A stretch of DNA of 64,000 nt from Tissierellia bacterium (lineage in GTDB: Bacteria; Bacillota; Clostridia; Tissierellales; Peptoniphilaceae): NCBI GenBank assembly GCA_030537855.1, contig JAUNVD010000001.1, positions 62,387-126,386 of the forward strand, written 5' to 3'. The notes under the pieces are model-generated. The model saw only the letters and a list, made by a program, of their open reading frames with translations, ran no database searches and was not told where the DNA came from. How positions within the stretch are numbered: the stretch's first letter is position 1; the number at the start of each line of letters is the position of its first letter. The position numbers were made by a program, and so were the translations under genes. Positions 44,325-52,719 of this stretch are shown here, piece after piece.

Positions 44325-45493
44325 TTGCAATACAAGGAGGAAAAATTTTTACTTGTGAAAACAATGAAGTGTTTCAAGACGGGACAATACTTATTAATGA
44401 TCAAGGAAAAATAGAAGAAATTGGGTATCGTATTGACATCCCCAAAGGTACAAAAATTTATAATGCAGAAGGTGCATATATTTATCCAGGGTTTGTGGAA
44501 CCTCATTCCCATATAGGTATGGTAGAAGAAGCTATTGGTTATGAAGGTGAGGACGAAAATGAAAGAAGTGGTCCTATTCAGCCAGAGCTTCGTGGAATTG
44601 ATGGTTGTAATCCTATGGATCCTATGTTTCAAGATGCGTTAAAAGCAGGAGTTACTACAGTGGTAACAGGACCAGGATCTGCCAATGTGGTAGGTGGGAC
44701 TTTTTTTGCCATGAAAACTTATGGGAAATGTATTGACCATATGATTATTAAAAATCCTACAGCAATGAAAATTGCTTTCGGTGAAAATCCGAAAAAAGTG
44801 TATGGTAAAAATAGGGATGCTCTTCCAATGACTCGTATGGGAATTGCTGCGTTATTACGAAAATTATTATTAGAATCTCAAGGCTATATGGAAAAGAGAA
44901 AAAGAGCTGTTGGAGGTATTGGGAAGGATTTTCGCCTTGAAGCAATGCTTCCTGTGATGAAAAAAGAAATTCCCTTAAAGGCTCATGCCCACCGTGCTGA
45001 CGATATTTTTACAGCTATTCGTATTGCTAAAGAATTTGATGTGGATTTAACGCTAGACCATTGTACCGACGGCCATTTAATTATAGAAGAATTAAAAAAA
45101 TACAGGATTCCTTGTATTATAGGACCTACATTTGGGGCAAAAAGTAAATTTGAATTAAAAAATAAATCTTTCCAAACAGCTGGTCTTTTAGGAAAGGCAA
45201 ATATTCCCTTTGCCATTATGACTGATTGTCCTGTTATTCCTCAAGATCAACTACCTCTATGTGCAGCTTTAGCAGTCAAAGACGGATGTGATCCCTATGA
45301 TGCTATTAATGCTATTACCATAAGAGGAGCAGAGTTTTCAGGAATTGAGGATCGGGTAGGTTCCTTGGCTCCAGGAAAAGACGGAGATGTGGTTATTTAT
45401 CGTGGGAATTTCTTAAAAGAAATTGATGCTTATGTAGAAGCCACATTTATTGAGGGGAAAATAGTTTATCAAAAGGAACAAGAAAAAATATAA
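44321..45493 (+). CDS. Amidohydrolase (imidazolonepropionase-like)
   Basis: 390 residues with a TIM-barrel amidohydrolase fold. The metal motif is HSHIG in YPGFVEPHSHIGM (residues about 61-73), followed by later His residues (KAHAHRADD, LDHCTDG) and an Asp in MTDCPV. The family is the COG1228 type. Its start overlaps the tex stop (ATGA), so expression is linked to tex. A terminator follows. The substrate is unknown; proximity to tex gives no metabolic clue. Confidence 0.87.
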   Translation: MIAIQGGKIFTCENNEVFQDGTILINDQGKIEEIGYRIDIPKGTKIYNAEGAYIYPGFVEPHSHIGMVEEAIGYEGEDENERSGPIQPELRGIDGCNPMDPMFQDALKAGVTTVVTGPGSANVVGGTFFAMKTYGKCIDHMIIKNPTAMKIAFGENPKKVYGKNRDALPMTRMGIAALLRKLLLESQGYMEKRKRAVGGIGKDFRLEAMLPVMKKEIPLKAHAHRADDIFTAIRIAKEFDVDLTLDHCTDGHLIIEELKKYRIPCIIGPTFGAKSKFELKNKSFQTAGLLGKANIPFAIMTDCPVIPQDQLPLCAALAVKDGCDPYDAINAITIRGAEFSGIEDRVGSLAPGKDGDVVIYRGNFLKEIDAYVEATFIEGKIVYQKEQEKI

Positions 45494-45498
45494 GTGGA

Positions 45499-45527
45499 GA
45501 AGGTCAAACTGTCCTTGTTTGACCTTC
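45499..45527 (+). terminator. Terminator-like hairpin after the amidohydrolase
   Basis: GAAGGTCAAAC pairs with GTTTGACCTTC (11 bp, 7-nt loop), followed by a weak T-rich stretch. Confidence 0.65.
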
Positions 45528-45569
45528 TATCATTTTGGGTAAAAATACCTTGCTTGAAAGGAGGGAAGA

Positions 45570-46172
45570 ATGAACTTTATTCGTATATTACCTATTATTA
45601 TCATTTCTGGAATTATTGGATATATTACCAATGTGATTGCTGTTAAATGTTTATTTCGACCTTTAAAACCTATGAAAATACTAGGAACTCCTTTTATATT
45701 TCAAGGACTTATTCCAAAAAGACATGGGGAAATCGCCCATAGTATTGGAGAAATGATTCATCGAGAATTGTTAAATGAAGAGGATTTAATTGCCCAAATT
45801 ATTTCGGAAGAAGATGAAGAGCGGTTAAAGCATTATTTAACGAGAAGAATACAAATGGAAATTGTGGAAAAAACCTATCTACTACCTCGAACAGTTCAAG
45901 GAAAGATTCTTATTGCTGTGGAAGAAAAAATGGATAAGGAATCGGAACATTTATTTCAAGAAGTAAAAGATTTGGTAGAAGATCAAGTAAAGAACCGTGT
46001 AGATGTAGCAAATTTAGTGGAAGAAAAAATATTAGCATTGGATTTGGAACAGTTAGAATCATTGGTTCTTACCATAGCAGGAAAAGAATTAAAACATATT
46101 GAGTGGCTAGGTTTAATTATGGGACTTGGTATTGGGATTGTTCAAGGAATCCTTATAGTATATATAGGTTAA
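45570..46172 (+). CDS. DUF445-family membrane protein
   Basis: 200 residues. One helix at each end (about residues 5-25 and 180-198) flank a long helical cytosolic part. The N-terminal ISGIIGYITNVIAVKCLFRPL and the following GTPFIFQGLIPKRHGEIA are typical of DUF445 (YheB-like) proteins. It is shorter than the roughly 380 residues usual for YheB. Function unknown. AGGAGG precedes the ATG, and the GNAT gene follows after 9 bp. Confidence 0.85.
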   Translation: MNFIRILPIIIISGIIGYITNVIAVKCLFRPLKPMKILGTPFIFQGLIPKRHGEIAHSIGEMIHRELLNEEDLIAQIISEEDEERLKHYLTRRIQMEIVEKTYLLPRTVQGKILIAVEEKMDKESEHLFQEVKDLVEDQVKNRVDVANLVEEKILALDLEQLESLVLTIAGKELKHIEWLGLIMGLGIGIVQGILIVYIG

Positions 46173-46181
46173 GGTGAGAGT

Positions 46182-46616
46182 ATGAAATGGATGTTATGGA
46201 AAGATTTTACAATCGATGAGTTGTATGAAGTTTTAAAACTAAGAAGTGAAATATTTGTTGTGGAACAAGAATGTCCTTACCAAGACTTAGATGACCTAGA
46301 TCAAGATGCCCTTCACTTAACATATAGAGAAAAAGGAAAACTCATTGGATATTTACGTCTTCTTTTTCCAAAAGAAAATATGATAAAAATTGGAAGAGTA
46401 GTGGTGGAAAAAGAACATCGTCATCTGGGGATTGCTACTAAATTATTGAAAGAATCCTTACAATGGATTAAGGAAAATAGAGAAGAAAAAGAAATTTTAT
46501 TATCTGCACAGGTTTATGCTACTAAACTATATAGTAATCTAGGTTTTCAAAAAGAGGGAGAATCTTATTTAGAAGATGGAATCCCCCATATTGAAATGAA
46601 AAAAGACATCGTTTAA
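46182..46616 (+). CDS. GNAT-family acetyltransferase (ElaA-like)
   Basis: 144 residues. The N-terminus (FTIDELYEVLKLRSEIFVVEQECPYQDLDDLD) is typical of the ElaA branch, and the acetyl-CoA pocket is IGRVVVEKEHRHLGIATKLL. It probably acetylates a small amine or protein. It is translated 9 bp after the DUF445 gene and ends in a bidirectional terminator. Confidence 0.88.
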   Translation: MKWMLWKDFTIDELYEVLKLRSEIFVVEQECPYQDLDDLDQDALHLTYREKGKLIGYLRLLFPKENMIKIGRVVVEKEHRHLGIATKLLKESLQWIKENREEKEILLSAQVYATKLYSNLGFQKEGESYLEDGIPHIEMKKDIV

Positions 46617-46626
46617 GATGTCTTTT
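46599..46626. terminator. Bidirectional terminator
   Basis: AAAAGACATC (46601-46610) pairs with GATGTCTTTT (46617-46626), 6-nt loop, overlapping the GNAT stop and just past the bioA stop. Confidence 0.8.
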
Positions 46627-46632
46627 CTTACT

Positions 46633-47985
46633 TTATAGCACTTTTGCCATAGCTTTTTCCATTTTTCTTATAGCCTTTTCTCCATCTTTTTCCTCAAAAA
46701 TCAAAGGAGGATTAAAATATAGAACATCACCTAAAGGTCGGAGTAACAACCCTTCTTCTAAGGCATGTTTATAGATTTGATACCCTATTCGTTTTTTAGG
46801 TTCAAAACTTTCTTTTGTCTTTTTATCTTTCACCAACTCTATGGCATTGATTAAACCAATGGTACGAATTTCTCCTATATTGGGATGATTTCCAAAGGCA
46901 TCCAACAAATCTTGTCGGAACTTAGGAGCAAAGGTATTTGCTTTCGTTAAAGGGTCTTCCTTTTCAAAGTAATCTAAAACTCCCCTTGCAGCAGCACAAC
47001 CTAATGGATTTCCACTATAAGTATGAGAATGCATAAAGGCCTTATGTTCATGATAAGGGCTGTAAAATCCTTGATAAATTTCATTAGTAGTTATGGTGAT
47101 TGCCATAGGCATATATCCACCAGTAAGCCCTTTAGAGACACACATAATATCTGGAGATACTTGGGCATGGTCCATGGCAAACATCTTACCAGTTCGTCCA
47201 AATCCTGTTGCAATTTCATCAGCAATTAAATGAACTCCATATGTATCACATAGACTACGTAAGAGTTTGATATATTTAGAAGGATATATTCGCATTCCAG
47301 CAGCTCCTTGTAATAGTGGTTCGATAATAAGGGCAGAAGTTTCCTTTCCATATTTTTCAAAATACTCTTCTGCTTTTTCTCCACATGGAATCTTACAAGT
47401 ATCTCTATTTTCCCCATAAGGGCAGCGATAACAATCAGGAGCAGGAATTCGTAATGTGTCTAATAAAATAGGTTGATAGATTTTTGCATATAAATCTAAG
47501 GCTCCCACAGATAAGGCTCCAATGGTTTCACCATGGTAGCCGTCAGATAAACACATAAATGTTGTTCTCTTGGTATCTCCTGTTTGATAATGATATTGAA
47601 AACTCATTTTCAAAGCACATTCCACAGCAGCAGAACCATTATCAGAAAAATTAAATTTATCCAATCCTTTTGGAATGATTTTATGTAAGCGATCAGCTAA
47701 ATCAATAACTCCTTTATGTGAAAAATTAGCAAAAATAACATGCTCTAGACGATCCAATTGTTCCTTAATTTTTTCATTAATGACAGGATTACAATGTCCT
47801 AGTAAATTACACCACCAAGAACTAACAATATCCATATACTCTTTACCTTCTATATCGTAAAGATAGATTCCCTTTCCATGGTCAATGATAATAGGAGGTA
47901 ATTCTTCATAATCCTTCATTTGGGAACAAGGATGCCATATATATTTTAAGTCTTTTTCCTGATATTCCTTTACCTTTATTTCCAT
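46633..47985 (-). CDS. bioA: Adenosylmethionine-8-amino-7-oxononanoate aminotransferase
   Basis: 450 residues, class III PLP aminotransferase. The IWHPCSQMK segment near the N-terminus is typical of BioA, LIADEIATGFGRTGKMFA holds the PLP Asp, and CVSKGLTGGYMPM the Schiff-base Lys. It makes 7,8-diaminononanoate from KAPA using SAM. The ATG at 47985 overlaps the end of bioD; a TTG at 48006 with AAGGAAAG upstream is also possible. It is the last gene of the biotin operon. Confidence 0.93.
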   Translation of the reverse strand: MEIKVKEYQEKDLKYIWHPCSQMKDYEELPPIIIDHGKGIYLYDIEGKEYMDIVSSWWCNLLGHCNPVINEKIKEQLDRLEHVIFANFSHKGVIDLADRLHKIIPKGLDKFNFSDNGSAAVECALKMSFQYHYQTGDTKRTTFMCLSDGYHGETIGALSVGALDLYAKIYQPILLDTLRIPAPDCYRCPYGENRDTCKIPCGEKAEEYFEKYGKETSALIIEPLLQGAAGMRIYPSKYIKLLRSLCDTYGVHLIADEIATGFGRTGKMFAMDHAQVSPDIMCVSKGLTGGYMPMAITITTNEIYQGFYSPYHEHKAFMHSHTYSGNPLGCAAARGVLDYFEKEDPLTKANTFAPKFRQDLLDAFGNHPNIGEIRTIGLINAIELVKDKKTKESFEPKKRIGYQIYKHALEEGLLLRPLGDVLYFNPPLIFEEKDGEKAIRKMEKAMAKVL

Positions 47986-48665
47986 AATTCTAAAATATCC
48001 CACCAATTCTTTCCTTTTCGCAATGTGAGCTCTCCATTCTCCTTTGCAAAACCAATAACAGAAATTCCTGTTAGACCCTCTATGGATTCTAAGTTATCAC
48101 GATGTATTTCTAAATTTTCGTTGTAATGATTGAATATAATTCCTTTTATGGGAATTTTTTTATCTTTTAAATAGGAAATGGTAAGAATCGTATGATTAAT
48201 AGTACCAAGATCAGAACTAGCCACTACTAAAACGGATAGATTTAATTTTTTTATAAGATCCTCTAATAAAATTACTTCCTCTTCTAGCCAAAGAGGACAT
48301 AAAATTCCACCACTTCCTTCAACTACCAAACCTTCATATTTCTGAATTAGATTTGCAAAATCATCATATATCTTCTCTAAGTCTGGTTTTTCTTTTAACC
48401 CTCTTGCTGCTAAGTGGGGAGAAATGGCCTCTTCATAAATATAAGAAACAAGATCTTTAGGGTCATCTTCTAAACCTGCCCTTTCAATGACTTCTAAAGC
48501 ATCTCCTGGGAGTAAGTCATCTTTTGTTTTTAATGCTCCTGACAAAATACCTTTATAATAAGATACATTTCGACCTTCTTTTCTTAATAATCGTACCAGT
48601 TCTCCAGCTATATATGTTTTACCAATGTCTGTATCTGTTCCTGTTATAAAGATACTTTTTTTCAT
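47976..48665 (-). CDS. bioD: Dethiobiotin synthetase
   Basis: 229 residues. The P-loop GTDTDIGKT lies at residues 9-17, VEGSGGILCPL near residue 115 is the second family motif, and ASSDLGTINHTILT is the third. It uses ATP and CO2 to close the ureido ring of dethiobiotin. The start overlaps the bioY stop (ATGA). The final BioB step (and BioF) is not encoded in this window. Confidence 0.94.
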   Translation of the reverse strand: MKKSIFITGTDTDIGKTYIAGELVRLLRKEGRNVSYYKGILSGALKTKDDLLPGDALEVIERAGLEDDPKDLVSYIYEEAISPHLAARGLKEKPDLEKIYDDFANLIQKYEGLVVEGSGGILCPLWLEEEVILLEDLIKKLNLSVLVVASSDLGTINHTILTISYLKDKKIPIKGIIFNHYNENLEIHRDNLESIEGLTGISVIGFAKENGELTLRKGKNWWDILELWK

Positions 48666-49222
48666 TGATATTCTCCTAATCCTATATGTACTCTTTTAGC
48701 AATTATTGCGGCAATATAGGTAAGTAATAAATCGCCTGGTATAGGTAAAAGTAAACACCAATAAAGGACAACTTTAAAACTCATTGCATTATGAGTAATA
48801 TAATTAACAATCATATAATAATAAATTACACCAAACAAATAAACGAAAAATAAATTAAGGAGACCTGCAAAGACATAGGTTTTAATTCCTGGCTTAGAAG
48901 ATTTTTGAATAATCATTCCCCCTGCAAATGCTCCTACAATAAATCCTATTAAATATCCAAAGGTTGGATAAAAAATATAGGATGGGCCAGCTGGTGCTGT
49001 AAAAATAGGGACACCTAACAGTCCAAGTAGTACATAAAGTCCCACTGCTAAAGCTCCATAATAAGGCCCTAGTAATAAACCTGCTAAGTTGGTAAATAAG
49101 AATTGTAAAGTAAAAACCATATTTGGGATTGGCACTTTTATAAAAGCTCCAATGGCAATAAGTGCTACAAATAAAGATATCTTTACAATCATAGCTGTTG
49201 AAATTCTTCTTGTTCCTTCCAT
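48662..49222 (-). CDS. bioY: Biotin ECF transporter S component
   Basis: 186 residues with six membrane helices. PNMVFTLQFLFTNLAGLLLG and the GPSYIFYPTFGYLIGF segment are hallmarks of BioY. It binds biotin for the energy-coupling-factor module encoded elsewhere, or works alone. AAAGGGG precedes the ATG. It is the first gene of the BirA-controlled operon, so uptake and synthesis are regulated together. Confidence 0.95.
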   Translation of the reverse strand: MEGTRRISTAMIVKISLFVALIAIGAFIKVPIPNMVFTLQFLFTNLAGLLLGPYYGALAVGLYVLLGLLGVPIFTAPAGPSYIFYPTFGYLIGFIVGAFAGGMIIQKSSKPGIKTYVFAGLLNLFFVYLFGVIYYYMIVNYITHNAMSFKVVLYWCLLLPIPGDLLLTYIAAIIAKRVHIGLGEYQ

Positions 49223-49247
49223 AACAAACCCCTTTCTATATAAGAGA

Positions 49248-49276
49248 AGTATAGCGAATCAAAAAGACAATGTCAA
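49248..49276 (-). promoter_or_regulatory. Promoter of the biotin operon
   Basis: On the minus strand -35 TTGACA (49276-49271), 17-bp spacer, -10 TATACT (49253-49248). It is a near-consensus sigma-A promoter whose -35 overlaps the BirA box. Confidence 0.88.
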
Positions 49277-49301
49277 CTATATATAAAAACAAGTTAACAA
49301 T
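49269..49301. promoter_or_regulatory. BirA operator (biotin repressor box)
   Basis: On the minus strand ATTGTTAAC, a 15-bp spacer, then GTTGACATT. This matches the known BirA box TTGTTAAC-N14/16-GTTAACAA, with one arm over the -35 element of the bioY promoter. Confidence 0.87.
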
Positions 49302-49343
49302 AAGGGGAAATATAAAAAAATATTATTTTTTCCTGTGAAAGAC

Positions 49344-49372
49344 TTGACAGAATTAGGGTAAGGGTCTAAAAT
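49344..49372 (+). promoter_or_regulatory. Promoter of the serine-type operon
   Basis: -35 TTGACA (49344-49349), 17-bp spacer, -10 TAAAAT (49367-49372), 50 bp before the start codon. Confidence 0.85.
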
Positions 49373-49422
49373 TAGACGAAATACCTATTTAAAGTATTAA
49401 AACAAGAAAGGACTGAAAAAAT

Positions 49423-50487
49423 ATGAAATTGTTCATACCGGGACCGACCAATGTAAGACAAGAAGTTTTACAAGCAATGACGAAGTCATTAATCGGTCAT
49501 AGGACGAAAAGTGCAAGTGAATTACAAAAGAACATCTCTATGAATATGCAAGATGTTTTTGGATCGAAAGAAATGGTACTTTGTTCCACTTCGTCGGGAA
49601 CAGGACTAATGGAAGGTAGTATTCGATCTTGCACCTCGTCGAAGGCGGCGGTTTTTTCGATGGGTTCCTTTGGGAATAAATGGCATAAAATAGGTATTTC
49701 GAATGGTTTACATGTCGATTTATACAAAGTGAAAGAAGGAAAACACATTGACGCCAATTTTGTAGAAGATGCATTGAAAAAAGATCACTATGATTTTGTA
49801 GCTATCACTCATAATGAAACATCCACCGGAGTATGTAATGATCTTACTGAAATCAGTGAGTTATTACGTGGTAAGGATATTGTGTGGGCTGTAGACGGAG
49901 TAAGCTCTGTTGGCGGTGTGAAAATAGATACCGATGAATTAGGTATTGATATTTTACTAACATCTACACAAAAATGCCTAGGCCTTCCTCCGGGAATGGC
50001 CTTTTGTACTTTTTCAGAGAAAGCAATAGAAAAGGCGAAGAATGTTAAACTTCGAGGAATGTACTTTGATCTTTTAAGTCTTTATAAAAAGATTTTAGAA
50101 AAAGATTATCAATATCCCAATACCCCAAATATATCTTTAATGTACGCAGCAGAAGTACAAACAAATTATATGGTTCATGAAGAGGGTTTAGCGACTCGTT
50201 ATCAAAGACATAAAGATTTGGCAAATATTGTAAGAAATTGGGCCAAGGAAAATTTTGCATTATTTGTAGAAGAGGAAGCTTTTGCTTCTGATACTGTTAC
50301 ATGTGTAAAAAACACAAGAAATATTGATATAGGGGCTTTAAATAAGTTCTTGGGGAAGAAAGATATGATGATTTCCAACGGTTATGGAGATTTAAAGAAT
50401 GAAACATTTCGTATTGCCCATATGGCAGATATGACAAAAGAAGATATTGAAGAATTATTGTATGAAATCGACCAATTTATAAAATAA
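49423..50487 (+). CDS. Class V aminotransferase (phosphoserine aminotransferase-like)
   Basis: 354 residues of the alanine-glyoxylate/serine-pyruvate aminotransferase group. The N-terminal PGPTNVRQEVLQAM, VDGVSSVGGVKID, and the PLP Lys in TSTQKCLGLPPG are visible. Its direct link to serA suggests it transaminates 3-phosphohydroxypyruvate to phosphoserine, although its sequence is not the classical SerC type. Ribosome binding site AAGGAC is moderate. The serA gene follows after 18 bp. Confidence 0.88.
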   Translation: MKLFIPGPTNVRQEVLQAMTKSLIGHRTKSASELQKNISMNMQDVFGSKEMVLCSTSSGTGLMEGSIRSCTSSKAAVFSMGSFGNKWHKIGISNGLHVDLYKVKEGKHIDANFVEDALKKDHYDFVAITHNETSTGVCNDLTEISELLRGKDIVWAVDGVSSVGGVKIDTDELGIDILLTSTQKCLGLPPGMAFCTFSEKAIEKAKNVKLRGMYFDLLSLYKKILEKDYQYPNTPNISLMYAAEVQTNYMVHEEGLATRYQRHKDLANIVRNWAKENFALFVEEEAFASDTVTCVKNTRNIDIGALNKFLGKKDMMISNGYGDLKNETFRIAHMADMTKEDIEELLYEIDQFIK

Positions 50488-50505
50488 ATAAGGAGAATGT
50501 AAACC

Positions 50506-51417
50506 ATGAAAATTTTAGCAAATGATGGTATGGATAAAAATGCAGTAGCATATTTTGAAAAACAAGGCATACCTGTAAATTTAGAACATTATGATAAAGA
50601 AACTCTTAAAATAGAAGGACCGAAATACGATATTATTATTGTTCGGTCTAAAACAAAAGTGACAAAAGATGTTATAGATGCGTTAAAACAAGGAAGGACG
50701 AAGTTAATCATTCGTGCAGGAGTTGGATTGGATAATATTGATTTACCTTACTGTGCAGAATGTGGTATTTCTGTTCGAAACACCCCAAATTCCAGTAAAC
50801 ATTCTGTTGCTGAGTTGGTATTAGGGCAAATGTTAAATATGGCTAGGTATATTAATCGTGCGGATTATTCCATGAAAGAAGGACAATGGAAGAAAAAGGA
50901 ATTAAAGGGGTTTGAGATTCGAAATAAAACCTTAGGGATTATTGGCTATGGAAGAATTGGAAAATGCTTAGCAGAAAAAGCAAAAGCATTAGGAATGGAA
51001 GTACTATGCTATGATCCTTTTTGTCACCAAGATGCTAATGCAAAGAAAATAGAGTTGGAAGATTTATTTCGAAGGTCAGATTTTGTAAGTGTTCATACAC
51101 CTTCTTTGTCTACTCCAATTATAACAGAAGAAACCTTAAAACTAATGGAAGGTGGTTATTTAATCAATTATTCCAGAGGAAATGCTGTAGATGAAGAAGC
51201 ATTGATTCAAGCCTTAAGAGATGGGGTAATTGCAGGAGCAGCTTTAGATGTTTTTAGGAACGAACCAAATGTAAATCAAGAATTTTTCACAATGGATAAT
51301 GTAACCTTAACTCCCCATATTGGTGCGGCAACAGAAGAAGCGCAACAAAATATTGGGCAGGAAATTATAGAAGTGATAGAAGATTACACAAGAACATTAC
51401 AGGAGGTGGCAGGTTGA
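50506..51417 (+). CDS. serA: D-3-phosphoglycerate dehydrogenase, short form
   Basis: 303 residues of the D-isomer 2-hydroxyacid dehydrogenase family. NAD-binding GYGRIGKCLAEKAKALGMEV lies in the middle, the catalytic Arg is in SRGNAVDEEAL, and the His is in TPHIGAATEEAQ. No C-terminal ACT or intervening domain is present, so feedback control by serine would be weak or indirect. It carries out the first step of serine synthesis. It is coupled to the DUF1015 gene by overlap. Confidence 0.93.
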   Translation: MKILANDGMDKNAVAYFEKQGIPVNLEHYDKETLKIEGPKYDIIIVRSKTKVTKDVIDALKQGRTKLIIRAGVGLDNIDLPYCAECGISVRNTPNSSKHSVAELVLGQMLNMARYINRADYSMKEGQWKKKELKGFEIRNKTLGIIGYGRIGKCLAEKAKALGMEVLCYDPFCHQDANAKKIELEDLFRRSDFVSVHTPSLSTPIITEETLKLMEGGYLINYSRGNAVDEEALIQALRDGVIAGAALDVFRNEPNVNQEFFTMDNVTLTPHIGAATEEAQQNIGQEIIEVIEDYTRTLQEVAG

Positions 51418-52631
51418 TTACTATACGACCCTTTGCTGCTATCCGACCAAAAAATGAACTGGCAAAAGAGGTAAGTATCCCTCCTTATGATGTTTTAAGT
51501 GACGAAGCTTCCAGAAAATTAGGAGAAAATCCTAAATCTTTGATTCACATTACAAGATCAGAAGTTTATTTTCCAGCTGGGGAAGATCCTTATACGGGAA
51601 AAGTATACGAAAAGGCAAAAACAGTATTGGAAGAATTTTTAGCAGAAGGTATTCTCTTTCAAGACGAAGAAGCTCTTTATATTTATACAGAAGTTTACCA
51701 TAATATGTCCCAAAGGGGAATTGTAGGTATTATAGATACAGTAGATTCGAAAGAAGGAAGAATTAAAATTCATGAGCTAACCTTAAAGGAAAAGCAAAAA
51801 GATCGTACGAATCACTTTTATCACTTACGTTGTCAAGATGAGCCAGTTCTTTTATTCCATAAAAAAGAGGAAGAACTAGAAAATTGGATGAAAGAGTATG
51901 TACAAGAAAAGGACCCTGAGTTTGATTTTACCGATGAGGCAGGGGTACGTCATATTTTGCATAAAATAAATGGCAAAGAAGATATAGAAAAAGTTCAAAA
52001 TTATTATAAAGAATTTGATGCAGTCTATATTGGAGATGGTCATCATCGAACCGCATCTTCCTTAGATGTATGTGAAAGATTACAAGTAGAAGAAGGAATA
52101 GACCCTGGATTATTAGCAGTAATTTTCCCTGAAGAAGAATTAAATATTTTAGGATATCATCGTGTCATTAAAGATCTTAATAACTTAACAAGAGAAGAAT
52201 TTTTAGAAGCTTTGAAGGAATCCTTTCTTATTGAAAAAATAGATAAAGCTTATGAACCTAAGGAAAAGGGAGTATTTGTACTTCTCTTTAAAGATGAAGT
52301 GTATAAGATGACTTTGAAGGAAGAACCACAAGGAGAAAAGGTTGCAGATCTTTTAGATGCAAGTATTTTACAAGAAAAAGTATTGGCACCGATTCTTGAC
52401 ATTATCGATATTCGTACTGATCAGCGTATTGAATTTTATGGTGGATATAATGCTATAGATGAGATAGAAGAAAAGATAGACCAAGGATTTACACTAGGTA
52501 TCTTACTACATCCTGTAACTCCTAAGGATATTATTGCCGTGGCTGATAGAAAAGAAGTTATGCCACCAAAATCAACATGGTTTGAACCAAAATTAAGAAG
52601 TGGATTATTTTTATATCCCTATGATATTTAA
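51414..52631 (+). CDS. DUF1015-family protein
   Basis: 405 residues with the family motifs IRPFAAIRPKNELAKEVSIPPYDVLS at the N-terminus and YIGDGHHRTASS in the middle. Start is TTG overlapping the serA stop, so the three genes form one coupled operon. DUF1015 genes are repeatedly found with serA and an aminotransferase in Firmicutes; a role as a serine kinase-like enzyme has been proposed for some relatives, but I would not assign one here. A terminator follows. Confidence 0.9.
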   Translation: MITIRPFAAIRPKNELAKEVSIPPYDVLSDEASRKLGENPKSLIHITRSEVYFPAGEDPYTGKVYEKAKTVLEEFLAEGILFQDEEALYIYTEVYHNMSQRGIVGIIDTVDSKEGRIKIHELTLKEKQKDRTNHFYHLRCQDEPVLLFHKKEEELENWMKEYVQEKDPEFDFTDEAGVRHILHKINGKEDIEKVQNYYKEFDAVYIGDGHHRTASSLDVCERLQVEEGIDPGLLAVIFPEEELNILGYHRVIKDLNNLTREEFLEALKESFLIEKIDKAYEPKEKGVFVLLFKDEVYKMTLKEEPQGEKVADLLDASILQEKVLAPILDIIDIRTDQRIEFYGGYNAIDEIEEKIDQGFTLGILLHPVTPKDIIAVADRKEVMPPKSTWFEPKLRSGLFLYPYDI

Positions 52632-52655
52632 GAGGGCAGCGAAAGCTGCTCTTTC
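52631..52655 (+). terminator. Terminator after DUF1015
   Basis: AGAGGGCAGC and GCTGCTCTTTC pair around GAAA with one bulged G; T-rich after it. Confidence 0.65.
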
Positions 52656-52719
52656 TTCATGAATCTTTTCTATGTTATAATAGCATGGACAAGACAATGA
52701 TGTAAGTAGGAGGGGAAAT

